DNA of 64,000 bases, from the NCBI RefSeq assembly GCF_001513975.1, contig NZ_KQ947992.1, positions 329,634-393,633 on the forward strand, written 5' to 3'. Position numbers and translations under genes: made by a program. Numbering within the stretch: the stretch's first letter is position 1; each line of letters begins with the position of its first letter. The notes under the pieces were generated by a model that had not been told where the DNA came from, searched no databases, and was given only the letters and a program-made list of their open reading frames with translations. This document shows positions 16,083-23,730 of this stretch, in pieces. This DNA is from Streptomyces curacoi. Its GTDB lineage: Bacteria > Actinomycetota > Actinomycetes > Streptomycetales > Streptomycetaceae.

Positions 16083-16415
16083 ATGAAGAAGAGCGTCCTG
16101 ACCCGCTACCGGGTGATGGCCTACGTCACCGCCGTCATGCTGCTCGTGCTGTGCACCTGCATGGTGTTCAAGTACGGCTTCGACAAGGGCGAGGACGTCA
16201 CCTTCGCCGTCTCCCAGGTCCACGGCTTCCTCTACATCATCTACCTGGTCTTCGCCTTCGACCTCGGCTCCAAGGCCAAGTGGTCGTTCGGCAAGCTGCT
16301 GTGGGTGCTGCTCTCCGGGACGATCCCCTTCGCCGCCTTCTTCGTCGAGCGCAAGGTCACCCGCAAGGTAGAGCCCTTGATCGGCGAGCCGGCCCCGGCC
16401 GTCGCCAAGGCCTGA
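16083..16415 (+). CDS. DUF3817 integral membrane protein (second copy)
   Basis: 110 aa from ATG 16083; a GTG at 16065 is an alternative. Three membrane segments (about residues 8-26, 38-55 and 66-84), the HGFLYIIYLVF core and the FFVERK basic end identify DUF3817. It is distinct from the copy at 721 (different N-terminus and tail). Function unknown. Confidence 0.82.
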   Translation: MKKSVLTRYRVMAYVTAVMLLVLCTCMVFKYGFDKGEDVTFAVSQVHGFLYIIYLVFAFDLGSKAKWSFGKLLWVLLSGTIPFAAFFVERKVTRKVEPLIGEPAPAVAKA

Positions 16416-16457
16416 CCAAACCGCCGTACGGATGCGTGCGGCGGTTCTCCCATCGAC

Positions 16458-16481
16458 ATTTACTAGGACGTCCTAGTAAAT
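16458..16481. promoter_or_regulatory. 24-bp perfect palindrome immediately upstream of the mutase gene
   Basis: Arms ATTTACTAGGAC (16458-16469) and GTCCTAGTAAAT (16470-16481) are exact reverse complements. The site ends eight bases before ATG 16490, so a bound regulator would block initiation or overlap the transcription start. The shape is typical of TetR-family operators; the TetR gene at 18195 is the nearest candidate but has its own different palindrome at 18903. Confidence 0.85.
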
Positions 16482-16489
16482 TCAAAGGT

Positions 16490-18190
16490 ATGGACGCTGA
16501 CGCCATCGAGGAGGGCCGCCGTCGCTGGCAGGCCCGGTACGACGCCGCACGCAAGCGCAACGCGGACTTCACCACGCTCTCCGGCGATCCCGTGGAGCCG
16601 GTGTACGGACCCCGGCCCGGGGACAGGTACGAGGGCTTCGAGCGGATCGGGTGGCCCGGGGAGTACCCCTTCACGCGCGGGCTGTACCCGACCGGCTATC
16701 GAGGGCGGACGTGGACCATCCGGCAGTTCGCCGGGTTCGGGAACGCCGAGCAGACCAATGAGCGGTACAAGATGATCCTCGGCAACGGCGGGGGCGGTCT
16801 CTCGGTCGCCTTCGACATGCCGACGCTGATGGGACGGGACTCCGACGATCCGCGCTCGCTGGGCGAGGTCGGGCACTGCGGTGTCGCCATCGACTCGGCC
16901 GCCGACATGGAGGTCCTGTTCAAGGGCATCCCGCTGGGCGACGTGACCACGTCCATGACCATCAGCGGGCCCGCCGTGCCCGTCTTCTGCATGTACCTCG
17001 TGGCGGCGGAGCGGCAGGGTGTCGACCCGTCCGTGCTCAACGGCACGCTTCAGACCGACATCTTCAAGGAGTACATCGCCCAGAAGGAGTGGCTCTTCCA
17101 GCCCGAGCCGCACCTTCGTCTCATCGGCGACCTCATGGAGTACTGCGCGGCCGGCATCCCCGCCTACAAGCCGCTGTCCGTCTCCGGCTACCACATCCGC
17201 GAGGCCGGGGCGACGGCCGCGCAGGAGCTGGCGTACACGCTGGCGGACGGGTTCGGGTACGTCGAGCTGGGCCTCTCGCGCGGGCTGGACGTCGACGTCT
17301 TCGCGCCCGGGCTGTCCTTCTTCTTCGACGCGCACGTCGACTTCTTCGAGGAGATCGCCAAGTTCCGCGCCGCCCGCCGGATCTGGGCGCGCTGGATGCG
17401 GGACGTGTACGGCGCGCAGAGTGAGAAGGCGCAGTGGCTGCGCTTCCACACGCAGACCGCCGGTGTCTCGCTGACCGCCCAGCAGCCGTACAACAACGTC
17501 GTGCGTACGGCCGTGGAGGCGCTGGCGGCCGTGCTCGGCGGGACGAACTCGCTGCACACCAACGCCCTGGACGAGACCCTCGCGCTGCCGAGCGAGCAGG
17601 CGGCCGAGATCGCCCTGCGCACCCAGCAGGTGCTCATGGAGGAGACCGGGGTCGCCAACGTGGCCGACCCGCTGGGCGGCTCCTGGTACGTCGAGCAGCT
17701 GACCGACCGGATCGAGGCCGACGCCGAGAAGATCTTCGAGGAGATAAAGGAGCGTGGGCTGCGGGCGCACCCCGACGGGCAGCATCCGATCGGGCCGATC
17801 ACCTCCGGGATCCTGCGCGGGATCGAGGACGGCTGGTTCACCGGGGAGATCGCGGAGTCGGCGTTCCGGTACCAGCAGGCGCTGGAGAAGGGCGACAAGA
17901 AGGTCGTCGGCGTCAACGCCCACACCGGGTCCGTCACCGGCGACCTGGAGATCCTGCGGGTCAGCCACGAGGTGGAGCGCGAGCAGGTGCGCGTGCTGGG
18001 CGCCCGTAAGGAGGCGCGGGACGACCGTGCCGTACGGGCCGCGCTCGACGCGATGCTCGACGCCGCGCGGGACGGCTCCAACATGATCGAGCCGATGCTG
18101 GACGCGGTACGGGCCGAGGCGACGCTGGGCGAGATCTGCGGGGTGCTGCGCGAGGAGTGGGGGGTGTACACGGAGCCCGCCGGGTTCTGA
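16490..18190 (+). CDS. icmA: Isobutyryl-CoA mutase large subunit
   Basis: 566 aa, the length I recall for Streptomyces IcmA. It is the substrate-binding TIM barrel of an adenosylcobalamin mutase (SVAFDMPTLMGRDSD, VSGYHIREAGATAAQELAY, PYNNVVRTAVEALAAVLGGT). Specificity residues are Phe80 (TIRQFAGFGN) and Gln198 (EYIAQKEW), the isobutyryl-CoA pair; methylmalonyl-CoA mutases have Tyr and Arg there. It interconverts isobutyryl- and n-butyryl-CoA, linking valine catabolism to polyketide precursors. The cobalamin-binding small subunit (IcmB) is absent from the protein and the window, so it must be encoded elsewhere. A 24-bp palindrome precedes the start. Confidence 0.92.
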   Translation: MDADAIEEGRRRWQARYDAARKRNADFTTLSGDPVEPVYGPRPGDRYEGFERIGWPGEYPFTRGLYPTGYRGRTWTIRQFAGFGNAEQTNERYKMILGNGGGGLSVAFDMPTLMGRDSDDPRSLGEVGHCGVAIDSAADMEVLFKGIPLGDVTTSMTISGPAVPVFCMYLVAAERQGVDPSVLNGTLQTDIFKEYIAQKEWLFQPEPHLRLIGDLMEYCAAGIPAYKPLSVSGYHIREAGATAAQELAYTLADGFGYVELGLSRGLDVDVFAPGLSFFFDAHVDFFEEIAKFRAARRIWARWMRDVYGAQSEKAQWLRFHTQTAGVSLTAQQPYNNVVRTAVEALAAVLGGTNSLHTNALDETLALPSEQAAEIALRTQQVLMEETGVANVADPLGGSWYVEQLTDRIEADAEKIFEEIKERGLRAHPDGQHPIGPITSGILRGIEDGWFTGEIAESAFRYQQALEKGDKKVVGVNAHTGSVTGDLEILRVSHEVEREQVRVLGARKEARDDRAVRAALDAMLDAARDGSNMIEPMLDAVRAEATLGEICGVLREEWGVYTEPAGF

Positions 18191-18194
18191 AGCC

Positions 18195-18818
18195 CTACGA
18201 GGCCGCGCCGGTGAGGCCCAGGAGCAGCAGGCGGGTGAAGCCGCGCACCCACTCCTCATCGGCCGGCTCCGCGCTCACCAGGGTGCGGTGCACCACGGCG
18301 CCCGCCACCACGTCGAAGATCAGGTCGACCGTGCGCGCGGCTTCCCCGGGATCTGGCTCCAGGGGGAGCTCGCCGCGCAGCTGGGCGCGCGCCCGGCCCT
18401 CCAGGACCAGGCGCTTCTGCCGTTCCACGATGGAGGCGCGGATGCGTTCGCGCAGGAGGTCGTCGCGGGTCGACTCCGCGACGACCGCCATCAGGCCGCT
18501 CTTGGCCTCCGGACGGGCCAGGATCGCCGCGAACTGGAGGACCACACCCTCGATGTCGGCGGCCAGGGTGCCCCGGTCGGGCAGCTCCAGCTCGTCGAAG
18601 AGCTCGGCGACCGCGTCGACGACCAGTTCGTTCTTGCCGGCCCAGCGGCGATAGAGGGTGGTTTTCGCAACCCCCGCCCGCGTGGCGACGTCTCCCAGCG
18701 TGAGCTTGGACCAGCCCAGCTCCACCAGGGCCGCCCGCGTGGCCGCGAGGATCGCCGCGTTCGCCGCGGCGCTGCGAGGGCGCCCGGTGGCCCGGGGGGC
18801 GGGAGTGCGGCTCTGCAT
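18195..18818 (-). CDS. TetR family regulator next to icmA
   Basis: 207 aa from ATG 18818; a GTG further upstream would add 24 residues without better support. Helix-turn-helix at about residues 20-65 (AAILAATRAALVELGWSK, LTLGDVATRAGVAKTTLYRR), then a helical ligand domain. It is convergent with icmA, with only four bases between stop codons. A 17-nt palindrome at 18903, upstream of its own start, suggests autorepression. Regulation of icmA through 16458 is possible but the two sites differ in sequence. Confidence 0.88.
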   Translation of the reverse strand: MQSRTPAPRATGRPRSAAANAAILAATRAALVELGWSKLTLGDVATRAGVAKTTLYRRWAGKNELVVDAVAELFDELELPDRGTLAADIEGVVLQFAAILARPEAKSGLMAVVAESTRDDLLRERIRASIVERQKRLVLEGRARAQLRGELPLEPDPGEAARTVDLIFDVVAGAVVHRTLVSAEPADEEWVRGFTRLLLLGLTGAAS

Positions 18819-18902
18819 GCCATGACCATAAGGCGGCGGTTCCCGTGGGGCCGTGAGGGAGATCACCGGAGAGTGGTGTTCCGCGGGCACCCGGTGCCAT
18901 TA

Positions 18903-18919
18903 CGCTACGACTCGTAGCG
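18903..18919. promoter_or_regulatory. 17-nt palindrome upstream of the TetR gene
   Basis: CGCTACGA-C-TCGTAGCG, a perfect dyad with a single central base, 85 bp upstream of the TetR start and 103 bp upstream of the thioredoxin gene. A likely autoregulatory operator, possibly also acting on the divergent thioredoxin gene. Confidence 0.7.
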
Positions 18920-19021
18920 AAACCACTGGCGTGGGGTGGGGACCCGGCGCCGAACACGCAGAGCTCGACCGGCTCTCAGGACGCTTTTCACTCACGCGCG
19001 CGGACGGGGGAGGATAGACGC

Positions 19022-19996
19022 ATGCAGCCACGGAACATGTCCATGAGCGGAGTCGTCGACCTCGCCGCGGTGAAGGCGGCCCAGGAGGCCAAGGCGAAGG
19101 CGGAGCAGGCGCGTGCCGAGACCGCCCGGCAGGGCGGGGGAGGGGCCGTGTCGCCCGCGGACCTCGTCATCGACGTCGATGAGGCGGGGTTCGAGCGGGA
19201 GGTCCTTCAGCGGTCCACCGAGGTGCCCGTCGTCATCGACTTCTGGGCCGAGTGGTGCCAGCCCTGCAAGCAGCTGAGCCCGGTGCTGGAGCGGCTCGCC
19301 GTCGAGTACAACGGCCGCTTCCTCCTGGCCAAGATCGACGTCGACGCCAACCAGATGCTGATGCAGCAGTTCGGCGTGCAGGGCATTCCCGCCGTGTTCG
19401 CCGTCGTCGCGGGGCAGGCGCTGCCGCTCTTCCAGGGGGCGGCCGATGAGGCGCAGATCCGCCAGACGCTGGATCAGCTCGTCACCGTCGCCGAGCAGCG
19501 GTTCGGCCTGACCGGCCTGACCGTCGACCCGGACGCCGAGCCGGGTGGTGTCCAGGCCGCCCCGGCGGCGCCGGCCGGTCCGTACGACGCGCTGCTGGAG
19601 GCAGCCGTACAGGCGCTGGACGCGGGCGACCTGGGCGGTGCCGTCCAGGCGTACACGAACGTGCTGAGCGAGGACCCGGCGAACACGGAGGCCAGACTCG
19701 GGCTCGCGCAGGCCGAGTTGCTGCAGCGGGTGCAGGGTGTCGACCCGCAGCAGGTGCGCAAGGAAGCCGCCGACAAGCCGGCCGATGTGCAGGCGCAGAT
19801 CGCCGCCGCCGACCTGGATCTGGTGGGCGGCCATGTCGAGGACGCCTTCGGGCGGCTCATCGAGACCGTGCAGCGCACGGTGGGTGACGACCGGGACACC
19901 GTACGGCTTCGGCTGCTGGAGCTGTTCGAGGTCGTGGGCGCCGAGGATCCGCGCGTGACGGCGGCGCGCAGGGCGCTGGCCCGCGCCCTGTTCTGA
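19022..19996 (+). CDS. Thioredoxin-domain/TPR co-chaperone-like protein (YbbN type)
   Basis: 324 aa. After an Ala/Lys-rich N-terminal 45 residues, a thioredoxin domain carries the active site FWAEWCQPCKQLSPVL and the cis-proline loop VQGIPAVFAV. The C-terminal half has TPR-like helices (LLEAAVQALDAGDLGGAVQA, YTNVLSEDPANTEARLGLAQ). This matches CnoX/YbbN-type proteins, which combine a thioredoxin fold with TPRs and assist protein folding under oxidative stress. No signal peptide; cytoplasmic. Confidence 0.9.
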   Translation: MQPRNMSMSGVVDLAAVKAAQEAKAKAEQARAETARQGGGGAVSPADLVIDVDEAGFEREVLQRSTEVPVVIDFWAEWCQPCKQLSPVLERLAVEYNGRFLLAKIDVDANQMLMQQFGVQGIPAVFAVVAGQALPLFQGAADEAQIRQTLDQLVTVAEQRFGLTGLTVDPDAEPGGVQAAPAAPAGPYDALLEAAVQALDAGDLGGAVQAYTNVLSEDPANTEARLGLAQAELLQRVQGVDPQQVRKEAADKPADVQAQIAAADLDLVGGHVEDAFGRLIETVQRTVGDDRDTVRLRLLELFEVVGAEDPRVTAARRALARALF

Positions 19997-20098
19997 CCAG
20001 TCGCTAAACGCGCGGGCCTGTGGTGCCCGAGTGAAACATTTGCCGACAGAGGGTCACTGCGGCCGCGTTTTGCCAAATCTTGGTAATCGCGGCCGCTG

Positions 20099-20111
20099 TT
20101 ACTGCCAGTAA
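20099..20111. promoter_or_regulatory. Dyad TTACTG-C-CAGTAA upstream of the DUF6230 operon
   Basis: Perfect 13-nt palindrome. It shares the TTACT...AGTAA arms with the site at 20226. TTACT/AGTAA-type dyads are common TetR targets, but the regulator is not identified. Confidence 0.55.
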
Positions 20112-20225
20112 GTCGTTGGCTTCCTTCTGTCAGATCCTGTCCGGTGATTCCCGGATTTGTCCGTCGCTTGACGCCACCGTGCGTCGCTGTCCGAGATCGA
20201 CGGGTCGTTGTTCGGTTATCCGCCC

Positions 20226-20241
20226 GTTACTACTGAGTAAC
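20226..20241. promoter_or_regulatory. Dyad GTTACT-ACTG-AGTAAC upstream of the DUF6230 operon
   Basis: Six-base perfect arms with a four-base spacer, 127 bp downstream of the first dyad. The repetition of the same half-site makes a regulatory function more likely than chance. Confidence 0.6.
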
Positions 20242-20622
20242 GAAGCCCCTTGTGCGGGCGGCGAGAATGCACCACGATCGGCCACGCTCGGTCCATTCCC
20301 GTACCCCGACAGCCGGTCGGGTCACGGGAGTTCCTGGGTCCCCACCGAGCAGAGTCGGCGGCAGTGGCGCCGGCTCTTGGACAGGGGGGTCTTCGCCCAC
20401 CCGGCGAAGCCTGTCCAGCAGGGTTGTGCGTGATGCGTGTCAGGCGCGACCAGTGGTTGTCGCTCGGGGGTGATCGCCGGTGATTCGGGCGCGGTTCGCG
20501 CCGCCGAGCGCGGGCGCTCTCCTTCCCGAGGACGTAGCACTTCTCCCATCCCTGCCCGGCGAGCCTTCCGACCACCGGGGGCCGGCCGAGGCCAGGAGAT
20601 GTACGTCCGAGAAGGAGGAAAT

Positions 20623-21267
20623 ATGGAGTCCCAGGTGCGTGGCGGGACCAGATGGAAGCGGTTCGCTGTGGTCATGGTGCCCAGCGTTGCCGCTACGGCT
20701 GCGATAGGTGTCGCCCTCGCGCAGGGCGCTCTCGCCGCGTCGTTCAGTGTCTCCGGTCAGTCGTTCAAGGTCACGACCGACAAGCTCGTCGGCACGGGCT
20801 TCTCGCAGTACGGCGCTCTTGACGAGGGTTACACGCTCTCCGGCAAGAAGACGGTTCACCCCGTCGCTGTCTCGGCCTTCGAGAACGCGACTATCACCAA
20901 CCTGTGTCAGTCCGTGGTCACCCCGAACATCCCGCTGATCGGGGATGTCACCCTGACCCTGAAGGCTGGCGGGGGTGACAAGCCGGTCGAGGCCAAGAAC
21001 CTGTACATCGATATCGCCGACCTCAAGGCCGACGCCACGTTCGAGGACATCGACATCGGTGTGGCCGCCAAGGACGCCAGCAAGGGTCCGGGCATGAAGG
21101 GCGGCGGCGAGCAGTCCAACCCGTACGGGTTCGCCCAGCAGGCGACCAAGGCCACACTGACCGACGTGAAGCAGACGGCGTGGGCGACCACCGCCGGAAC
21201 CTTCAAGCTCAGTGGCCTGAGCATGAAGCTGAATGTCGGCAGCGGCAAGGGTGTCGAGTGCTACTAG
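20623..21267 (+). CDS. DUF6230 family secreted/cell-surface protein
   Basis: 214 aa from ATG 20623, with GAAGGAGG six bases upstream. An N-terminal membrane segment (FAVVMVPSVAATAAIGVALA) ends at A-L-A-A-S, so it is a signal peptide or anchor. The rest is beta-rich with only two cysteines (NLCQSV and the C-terminal VECY). The arrangement DUF6230-DUF6114-secreted low-complexity protein recurs in Streptomyces from memory; function unknown, probably cell-envelope associated. Confidence 0.8.
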   Translation: MESQVRGGTRWKRFAVVMVPSVAATAAIGVALAQGALAASFSVSGQSFKVTTDKLVGTGFSQYGALDEGYTLSGKKTVHPVAVSAFENATITNLCQSVVTPNIPLIGDVTLTLKAGGGDKPVEAKNLYIDIADLKADATFEDIDIGVAAKDASKGPGMKGGGEQSNPYGFAQQATKATLTDVKQTAWATTAGTFKLSGLSMKLNVGSGKGVECY

Positions 21268-21278
21268 TCGCTCGATGA

Positions 21279-21313
21279 ACGGGCGGGGGGAGCCGAAAGC
21301 GCCCCCCGCCCGT
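21279..21313 (+). terminator. Hairpin between the DUF6230 and DUF6114 genes
   Basis: A 12-bp stem (ACGGGCGGGGGG at 21279-21290 with CCCCCCGCCCGT at 21302-21313) starting 11 bp after the DUF6230 stop codon. It may terminate or attenuate transcription so that DUF6230 is made in excess over the downstream genes. Confidence 0.75.
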
Positions 21314-21430
21314 CCCCTCTCCGCTCGGCTTCTTCACATCTCCGGCCGCTTCAGTCGCATGCGGCCGCACACACCACAACTCACCACCGCACCACCACCA
21401 CAGCAACGCCGTACCAGGGAGCTGTTTTCC

Positions 21431-22003
21431 ATGAGCGCCGAGACTCCTGCCGTACCCGGCCAGTTCACCCGCCGGAGGCTGCAGTTCCGCGCCTGGCGGG
21501 GCACGAGGCCGTTCTGGGCGGGTCTGTTCGTCCTGCTCGGCGGACTCCCCATCGCCTACTTCCCGTACGCGAACCTCCAGATCGGCCACCTGACCCTGGC
21601 GATGGCCACGACCGCGGGCGCCGGGTCCCTGATCATCGGCGTGCTGCTCGTCGTCCTGGGCATCAGCCTCTGGTTCCAGAAGCACGTGCGCACCTTCGCG
21701 GGTGTCGCGGCGATCCTGCTGGCCCTGGTGTCCATCCCGGTGTCCAACATCGGCGGTTTCCTCATCGGTTTCCTCCTCGCCCTCATCGGCGGGGCGATGG
21801 CGGTGTCCTGGGCCCCGGGCACCCCGCCCGAGTCGGAGCCGGCGCAGCAGGACACGACGGCAGCGGGCGGCTCCCCCAAGGGCCTGGACCCCGACACCAC
21901 GGTCCTGAAGCCGGTCCGGGACGACGCCGAGGTGGGCAAGTCGAACGATCTGTCAGGAACGAGCCCGGCGAACGGGGCGAACGGGAGGCACAGTGCCGGC
22001 TGA
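21431..22003 (+). CDS. DUF6114 integral membrane protein
   Basis: 190 aa from ATG 21431. Four hydrophobic segments lie between about residues 28 and 128 (GLFVLLGGLPIAYF, LTLAMATTAGAGSLIIGVLL, TFAGVAAILLALVSIPVS, GGFLIGFLLALIGGAMAVSW), followed by a polar, Pro/Asp-rich cytoplasmic tail. Function unknown. It overlaps the next gene by 11 bases, indicating coupling. Confidence 0.82.
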   Translation: MSAETPAVPGQFTRRRLQFRAWRGTRPFWAGLFVLLGGLPIAYFPYANLQIGHLTLAMATTAGAGSLIIGVLLVVLGISLWFQKHVRTFAGVAAILLALVSIPVSNIGGFLIGFLLALIGGAMAVSWAPGTPPESEPAQQDTTAAGGSPKGLDPDTTVLKPVRDDAEVGKSNDLSGTSPANGANGRHSAG

Positions 22004-23375
22004 CGAGGTGACCCACGGGACTGAGGTGGACAAGTCCCGTGTGAGAACCGGGCCGCGTCACGCGGCACCCAAGAAGCCGCTGTTCACCAGGTTCCACATG
22101 CCGGCCGGCAAGGCGATCGCGCTGGCTGCCATGCCCACCGCCGTCCTCATGGGGATGGGCTTCACGCCCACTCTCGCCCAGGCCGACAGCGACAACGCGA
22201 CGAAGCCGACGTCCAACAGCCTGACGGCGGACGAGTACAAGGAGTGCGTGGCGGCTCTGGAGGAGGGTGACTCCGTGTCGCCGTCCCCGAGCGCGAGTGA
22301 GTCCACCGGCAGCGACGAGACGGCGGAGCCGACCCCGTCGCCGTCGGCCTCCGCCGGCCAGGACTCCTCGGAGCCCTCCAACTCCTCGGCTTCTTCGGAC
22401 TCTTCGGGTCCGTCGGACTCCGCGGGCGACCCCTCTTCGTCGGATTCAGGTTCCGACGGGGCCGAGCCGACGCCGACGCCCTCCCCGGGCAAGTCGAGCG
22501 AGGCCCAGTCCGGCGACACGACCACGCCGTCCCCCTCGCCGTCCGAGAGCGGCGGCAACGTGCTGGAGGAGATCGGCGACGCCATCACCGGCATCTTCAC
22601 GGGCGGTGCCGGTGCCGAGGAGAGCGCGAGCCCGACGCCGACCCCCTCGGCGAGCGCGAGCGAGGGGGCGTCCGCCGGATCCTCCGACTCCGGCACGGGC
22701 ACCTCCGGCGCCACCGACACCGCCGAGGAGACCGCCGAGAAGGTCACCGACACGGCGAAGGGCACCGTCGAGGACACCACCGATACGGCGTCCGAGGCGG
22801 CCGAGGACACGACCGAGGCCGTCGGGCAGGCGGCCGAGGAGGCGGCAGACGAAGCCACCGCCACGCCCAGCCCCTCCGCGAGCTCCACCACGAACCCCGA
22901 GGACTGCCCGGCCGCCACGGACGACGAGGGCGGCGTCGACAACAAGGTGCCGGTGGCGGACGACCCCTGGTACCTGCAGGCCAGCTCGCTGCTGCTGAAG
23001 GGCGCGGACTACCAGGGCATCGTCGAGGTGAAGACCGCCAACGGCACCAAGAAGAAGGTGCTGAAGTACGTCATATCCGACGGCACGGACATCGGCGACC
23101 TGCACCAGCTGGTGAAGGACAAGCAGTCCGGCAAGACCTATCACGTGCAGGCGGCCAAGGGCTCGACGTCCACGATCCGTGACGGCCAGACGGTGATGTA
23201 CACCGAGAGCATCTCCGGCAACCTGCTCGGTCTGATCCCGGTGACGTTCGACCCGGAGCACCCGCCGCCGCTGAACATCCCGCTGATCTACTTCACCAAC
23301 GTGAAGGTTACGCAGGCCGCCCAGTTCGGTGGCACGCTGCACGTGCCCGGGATGCACGTGTTCACCACCGACTGA
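21993..23375 (+). CDS. Secreted low-complexity Ser/Thr/Pro/Glu-rich protein of the DUF6230/6114 operon
   Basis: 460 aa from GTG 21993. A long basic N-terminus leads to a hydrophobic core (AIALAAMPTAVLMGMGF) ending TLAQADS, a likely signal peptide. Residues of about 95-310 are low-complexity, dominated by Ser, Pro, Glu, Asp and Thr, with acidic ETAEKVTDTAKGTVEDTTD-type repeats. A structured C-terminal domain (about 320-460, DDPWYLQASSLLLKGADYQG...HVPGMHVFTTD) follows. Homologues have been mis-annotated as HypF; nothing here supports a hydrogenase role. It is probably a surface protein with a stalk-like linker. Confidence 0.78.
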   Translation: MPADEVTHGTEVDKSRVRTGPRHAAPKKPLFTRFHMPAGKAIALAAMPTAVLMGMGFTPTLAQADSDNATKPTSNSLTADEYKECVAALEEGDSVSPSPSASESTGSDETAEPTPSPSASAGQDSSEPSNSSASSDSSGPSDSAGDPSSSDSGSDGAEPTPTPSPGKSSEAQSGDTTTPSPSPSESGGNVLEEIGDAITGIFTGGAGAEESASPTPTPSASASEGASAGSSDSGTGTSGATDTAEETAEKVTDTAKGTVEDTTDTASEAAEDTTEAVGQAAEEAADEATATPSPSASSTTNPEDCPAATDDEGGVDNKVPVADDPWYLQASSLLLKGADYQGIVEVKTANGTKKKVLKYVISDGTDIGDLHQLVKDKQSGKTYHVQAAKGSTSTIRDGQTVMYTESISGNLLGLIPVTFDPEHPPPLNIPLIYFTNVKVTQAAQFGGTLHVPGMHVFTTD

Positions 23376-23730
23376 GCGTCCGTACAGGCCCGTTCGGGAG
23401 CCGCACACCCGGTTGTGGCCCGGTCCTCCATACCTTGGAGGCCGGGCCACAGTTGTGTGTAACTCACGCGAAAGTTCTGCATACCTCTTCACGCATCCTC
23501 CGTGATTCCTGCCCCAAGATGACCGACCTTGGCTATGGTTGCGCTGCGCATGTTCCGGATCTGACCAATCTGCGTTTGCGCACGACCATCTGCGACCGGG
23601 GGAACTGCGTCGTCACACGGGGAGGGGGAGCGTTCGCCGTGCCCAACTGGCCCCTCGATGCTCGTTTTCGAGCCCCATTAGCGAACGTCGGCCCCCTGGT
23701 CTCCCTCCACATGCAGGAAGGGATGCCCCC
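23376..23730. other. Region between the DUF6230 operon and the toxin gene
   Basis: 355 bp with a terminator hairpin at 23414-23451 on the left and the presumed toxin promoter on the right. I find no gene and no clear consensus promoter. Confidence 0.5.
23414..23451 (+). terminator. Terminator of the DUF6230/DUF6114 operon
   Basis: TGTGGCCCGG and CCTCCA on the left pair with TGGAGG and CCGGGCCACA on the right, with one bulged T and a five-base loop (TACCT), 38 bp after the stop codon at 23375. Confidence 0.85.

Larger units (their letters stand above)
19997..20622. other. Long upstream region of the DUF6230 operon
   Basis: 626 bp without a convincing gene. It holds two dyads sharing TTACT/AGTAA half-sites (20099-20111 and 20226-20241). 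A good ribosome binding site, GAAGGAGG, stands at its right end before ATG 20623. The length suggests a complex promoter. Confidence 0.6.

Noticed and set aside
16490..18190. Methylmalonyl-CoA mutase assignment
   Set aside because: Residues 80 and 198 are Phe and Gln, the isobutyryl-CoA pair, and the length equals IcmA; the cobalamin domain is absent.
21993..23375. Hydrogenase maturation protein HypF
   Set aside because: No acylphosphatase, zinc-finger or carbamoyltransferase motifs; the protein is a secreted low-complexity protein.
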